NCBI GenBank assembly: GCA_937958625.1
Contig: CALGNO010000032.1
Coordinates: 1-54,898 of the forward strand
Length of the DNA: 54,898 bases
Reading direction: 5' to 3'
Source: an uncultured Neomegalonema sp.
GTDB taxonomy: Bacteria > Pseudomonadota > Alphaproteobacteria > Rhodobacterales > Rhodobacteraceae
The notes below the pieces were generated by a model. The model was not told the origin of the DNA. It was given only the letters and a program-made list of their open reading frames with translations, and did not search any database. Shown in pieces: positions 52,787 through 54,898 of the stretch (position 1 is its first letter; each line of letters opens with the position of its first letter). A program made the position numbers and the translations under genes.

Positions 52787-53115
52787 CGAACTTCGTTGTC
52801 TACGAACCGGCAACCGCGCGGATCGCGGACATCTATGACTATTCTTTCCGTCGATGGGGGCCAGCAACGGCAGATACCTACATCGACGGTCTGTTCGAGC
52901 AGTTTGAGACCATCGCAGGAAGACGGGATGACTGGCGGTCAACACATTCTGACTATGGCTGGAATGGTTACTTTCGTCGCTATCGTAGCCATATGATCTT
53001 TTGGCGCGAGAACGGTGATGGCAGGGTTGGAATCGTCACAGTGCTCCATGGCCGCATGGACCTGCCCGCTCGATTACAGGACGATATTCGGTTTCTTGAA
53101 GAAGACACGCCATGA
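52783..53115 (+). CDS. parE: ParE/RelE-superfamily toxin
   Basis: A 110-residue toxin of the ParE group. It shows [20 protein letters not shown], the helix [19 protein letters not shown] and the strand-rich end [35 protein letters not shown]. Relatives inhibit DNA gyrase. ATGA overlaps with parD upstream and with tdh downstream, both 4 nt, show that it is translated as part of the threonine-degradation operon. Confidence 0.92.
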   Translation: MTNFVVYEPATARIADIYDYSFRRWGPATADTYIDGLFEQFETIAGRRDDWRSTHSDYGWNGYFRRYRSHMIFWRENGDGRVGIVTVLHGRMDLPARLQDDIRFLEEDTP

Positions 53116-54149
53116 CGAATATGATGAAGGCCCTTGTGAAGGCAAAGCCGGAACCCGGTCTGTGGATGGAGAGCGTCCCCGTCCCCGAACCCGGCCCCAA
53201 CGATGTGCTCATCAAGGTGCGTAAATCGGCGATTTGCGGGACGGATGTGCATATCTGGAACTGGGATGCTTTTGCGTCCTCGACCGTACCCGTACCACTG
53301 GTCACCGGCCACGAATTTTGCGGTGAGATCGTCGAGGTCGGCGCAGCCGTCAAGAAATTCAAGACCGGCCAGAGGGTGTCGGGCGAGGGGCATATCACTT
53401 GTGGCCTGTGCCGCAACTGCCGGGCGGGGCGTGGGCATTTGTGTCGCAATACCAAGGGCGTCGGCGTGCATCGCGCGGGGTCTTTTGCCGAATTTCTGTG
53501 CCTTCCTGAAGCGAATGTCGTTCCGATCCCCGATGACATCCCGGACGAGATTGCCGCGATTTTCGACCCGTTCGGCAATGCGGTTCACACGGCGCTGAGT
53601 TTCGATTGCGTTGGCGAGGATGTGCTGGTCACGGGGGCCGGCCCCATCGGCATCATGGGCGCGCTGGTCGCCAAGCGGGCCGGGGCGCGCAAAGTGGTGA
53701 TTACCGACATCAATCCGACGCGGCTGGCGCTGGCCCGGAATATGGGGCTGGAATATGCCTTTAATCCAAAGGATAGCGCCCTGCCCGATGTCATGGCCCA
53801 GATCGGCATGACCGAGGGGTTCGATATTGGGCTGGAAATGTCAGGGGCCGCGGTCGCCTTCCGCGATATGATCCACAATATGAATAATGGCGGCAAGATC
53901 GGCATTCTTGGCATCGCCCCGACCGGGTTCGAGATCGACTGGAACGAAGTAATCTTCAAAATGCTGACGCTCAAGGGCATCTATGGCCGCGAGATTTTCG
54001 AGACGTGGTACAAGATGATCGCTTTCGTCCAGTCTGGCCTAGACTTGACGCCGCTCATCACCCACCGGTTGGCTATCGACGATTTCGAGGCTGGCTTTGC
54101 CGCGATGCGCTCGGGTGAGGCCGGAAAGGTGGTGCTGGACTGGGGCTGA
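53112..54149 (+). CDS. tdh: L-threonine 3-dehydrogenase
   Basis: A 345-residue zinc-dependent medium-chain dehydrogenase. Catalytic zinc ligands are Cys42 ([11 protein letters not shown]) and His67-Glu68 (TGHEFCGE); the structural zinc binds Cys97, 100, 103 and 111 ([16 protein letters not shown]). The NAD-binding glycines are [24 protein letters not shown] is typical of threonine dehydrogenase, which makes 2-amino-3-ketobutyrate for Kbl. The start ATG 53112 overlaps parE by 4 nt; ATG 53121 or 53124 are alternatives. Confidence 0.96.
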   Translation: MTNMMKALVKAKPEPGLWMESVPVPEPGPNDVLIKVRKSAICGTDVHIWNWDAFASSTVPVPLVTGHEFCGEIVEVGAAVKKFKTGQRVSGEGHITCGLCRNCRAGRGHLCRNTKGVGVHRAGSFAEFLCLPEANVVPIPDDIPDEIAAIFDPFGNAVHTALSFDCVGEDVLVTGAGPIGIMGALVAKRAGARKVVITDINPTRLALARNMGLEYAFNPKDSALPDVMAQIGMTEGFDIGLEMSGAAVAFRDMIHNMNNGGKIGILGIAPTGFEIDWNEVIFKMLTLKGIYGREIFETWYKMIAFVQSGLDLTPLITHRLAIDDFEAGFAAMRSGEAGKVVLDWG

Positions 54150-54154
54150 CAAAC

Positions 54155-54176
54155 AAACTAGGTTGTAGACTAGTTT
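54155..54176. promoter_or_regulatory. candidate operator of the Phd-VapC module
   Basis: AAACTAG (54155-54161) and CTAGTTT (54170-54176) form an inverted repeat with an 8-nt spacer, 15 nt before the antitoxin ATG. Phd-family antitoxins repress their own operon through such dyads. Confidence 0.6.
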
Positions 54177-54190
54177 ATTTGGAGGGTGCC

Positions 54191-54433
54191 ATGCGCGAAG
54201 TCGGATTGTTCGAGGCAAAGACCAAGCTCTCGGCCTTGGTGGAAGAGGCCGGGCGCGGGACGGAGATTACCATCACCAAACGCGGCAAGCCCGTCGCCCG
54301 CCTGATGCCCCCCGCCACCCATGACGCTGAGGCAGCCAAGGCGGCGATTGAGCGTCTTCGCGCCGCAGGAAGAAAACTCAAACCAACGACCCTTGATGAA
54401 ATCATCGAATGGAAGAACGAGGGCCGCCGGTGA
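54191..54433 (+). CDS. Phd/YefM-family antitoxin
   Basis: An 80-residue antitoxin. The start MREVGLFEAKTKLSALVEEA and GTEITITKRGKPVARLMP are the Phd/YefM DNA-binding fold; the rest is the toxin-binding tail. ATG 54191 is chosen because GGAGG precedes it; a TTG at 54179 is unlikely. The stop overlaps the GTG start of the PIN toxin gene. Confidence 0.92.
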   Translation: MREVGLFEAKTKLSALVEEAGRGTEITITKRGKPVARLMPPATHDAEAAKAAIERLRAAGRKLKPTTLDEIIEWKNEGRR

Positions 54434-54831
54434 GCCTTGTGATCGACGCAAGTGTTATTGCGGCAGTCATGCTTCCCGATGAAGACGATACACCTGTAAA
54501 GACCGTTATGACGGCATTGAGCGAGAACGGCGGGATCGCGCCATTCTTGATGTGGGGCGAGGTTCGCAATCTGGTTCTGATGGCGGAACGCCGGGGCCGT
54601 ATCGATCAGGCCGGGGCCGATGCGATTTTCGACGCGGTCGCAGGCTTGCCGATCATCTTTGACCATGACCCAGAACATGACGACGTGGTTGCCCTTGCCC
54701 GCCGCCACCGTTTGACCATCTATGACGCGCTCTATCTTGAATTGGCGGCGCGCAGGGATGCGTCGCTTGCGACCCTCGACCGGGCCTTGCGGAATGCTGC
54801 GCGGGACGAGGGGCTTTTGCTGCCCGACTGA
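54430..54831 (+). CDS. VapC-like PIN-domain toxin
   Basis: A 133-residue PIN ribonuclease. The acidic metal site is visible as Asp5 (SLVIDASVIAAVMLPDE), Glu in PFLMWGEVRNLVL, and Asp in HRLTIYDALYLELAARRDA with a final TLDRALRNAA. It starts at GTG 54430, overlapping the antitoxin stop (GTGA), the usual coupled order. Relatives cut tRNA or rRNA. Confidence 0.92.
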   Translation: MSLVIDASVIAAVMLPDEDDTPVKTVMTALSENGGIAPFLMWGEVRNLVLMAERRGRIDQAGADAIFDAVAGLPIIFDHDPEHDDVVALARRHRLTIYDALYLELAARRDASLATLDRALRNAARDEGLLLPD

Positions 54832-54844
54832 GAAAGGCTCTGCG

Positions 54845-54898
54845 ATGCGACGCTTTATTCTACCGATGATGGTTCTGGCCTCCCCTGCCCTTGCGGGC
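54845..54898 (+). CDS. start of an exported protein, cut by the right edge
   Basis: ATG 54845 opens a frame of 18 codons, MRRFILPMMVLASPALAG, a clear Sec signal peptide, running off the window 13 nt after the PIN gene. The identity cannot be told. Confidence 0.6.
   Translation, partial: MRRFILPMMVLASPALAG

Overview
The window looks like the chromosome of an alphaproteobacterium with high-GC coding sequence, probably Rhodobacterales-like. The evidence is the style of GatA, HU, Kbl/Tdh, the DUF992 protein and the BCCT carrier, plus typical alphaproteobacterial palindromic repeats. A bchD-bchO pair points to a (possibly former) bacteriochlorophyll-making, aerobic anoxygenic phototrophic lineage. 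The taxonomic placement is inference.

Region by region. 1-3.8 kb: start of an RND efflux adaptor gene running off the left edge, a peroxidase-related CMD protein, a secreted Cys/Lys-rich protein, an exported MsrB and an HU protein. 4.0-20.9 kb: a large unusual accessory locus. Leftward it encodes a winged-helix/TPR regulator, a PAP2-like phosphatase fused to a subtilisin protease through a (Gly-Lys)12 linker, and an exported trypsin-like protease. Rightward it encodes an SGNH hydrolase fused to two trypsin-like domains, a lipoprotein, and a 1805-residue polytopic protein with tryptophan-anchored repeats and a C-terminal OmpA-like domain. The two arms diverge from a 705-bp AT-rich region with mirror-image tandem GCGTGAAA repeats at 11-bp spacing in front of each arm. 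This is the best candidate for an undescribed system.

21-34 kb: tRNA-Asn, a HerA-like ATPase overlapping a divergent BCCT transporter, a ureohydrolase, DUF992 and HdeA-like periplasmic proteins, gatA, a BrnT toxin followed by an odd BrnA/HEPN-like protein, RidA, a GNAT enzyme, an iron-type ABC permease, an intradiol dioxygenase and a PPP phosphatase. 34.2-37.0 kb: two decayed insertion sequences (IS3 and IS4 families). 37.1-43.9 kb: bchD-bchO without bchI, a class III aminotransferase, and a DMGDH-like FAD/GcvT enzyme interrupted in frame by a palindromic repeat.

44.75-48.76 kb: a precisely bounded 4,005-bp IS1595-family transposon with 39-bp inverted repeats and an 8-bp target duplication. 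It carries a Panacea-type antitoxin with a PemK/MazF-like partner, a DUF6471 protein, a frameshifted transposase, two unknown coiled-coil proteins and a hairpin-rich non-coding stretch. Four copies of the dyad TCACC-N6-GGTGA lie at its promoters, two of them inside the terminal repeats. 48.8-54.9 kb: a K+ channel with an RCK domain, an EamA transporter, the threonine-degradation operon kbl-tdh with a parDE module embedded between its genes, a Phd-VapC-type module with a candidate operator, and the first 18 codons of an exported protein.

All calls rest on reading the sequence and its translations. No database search was run, so family names are pattern recognition and some domain edges are approximate.
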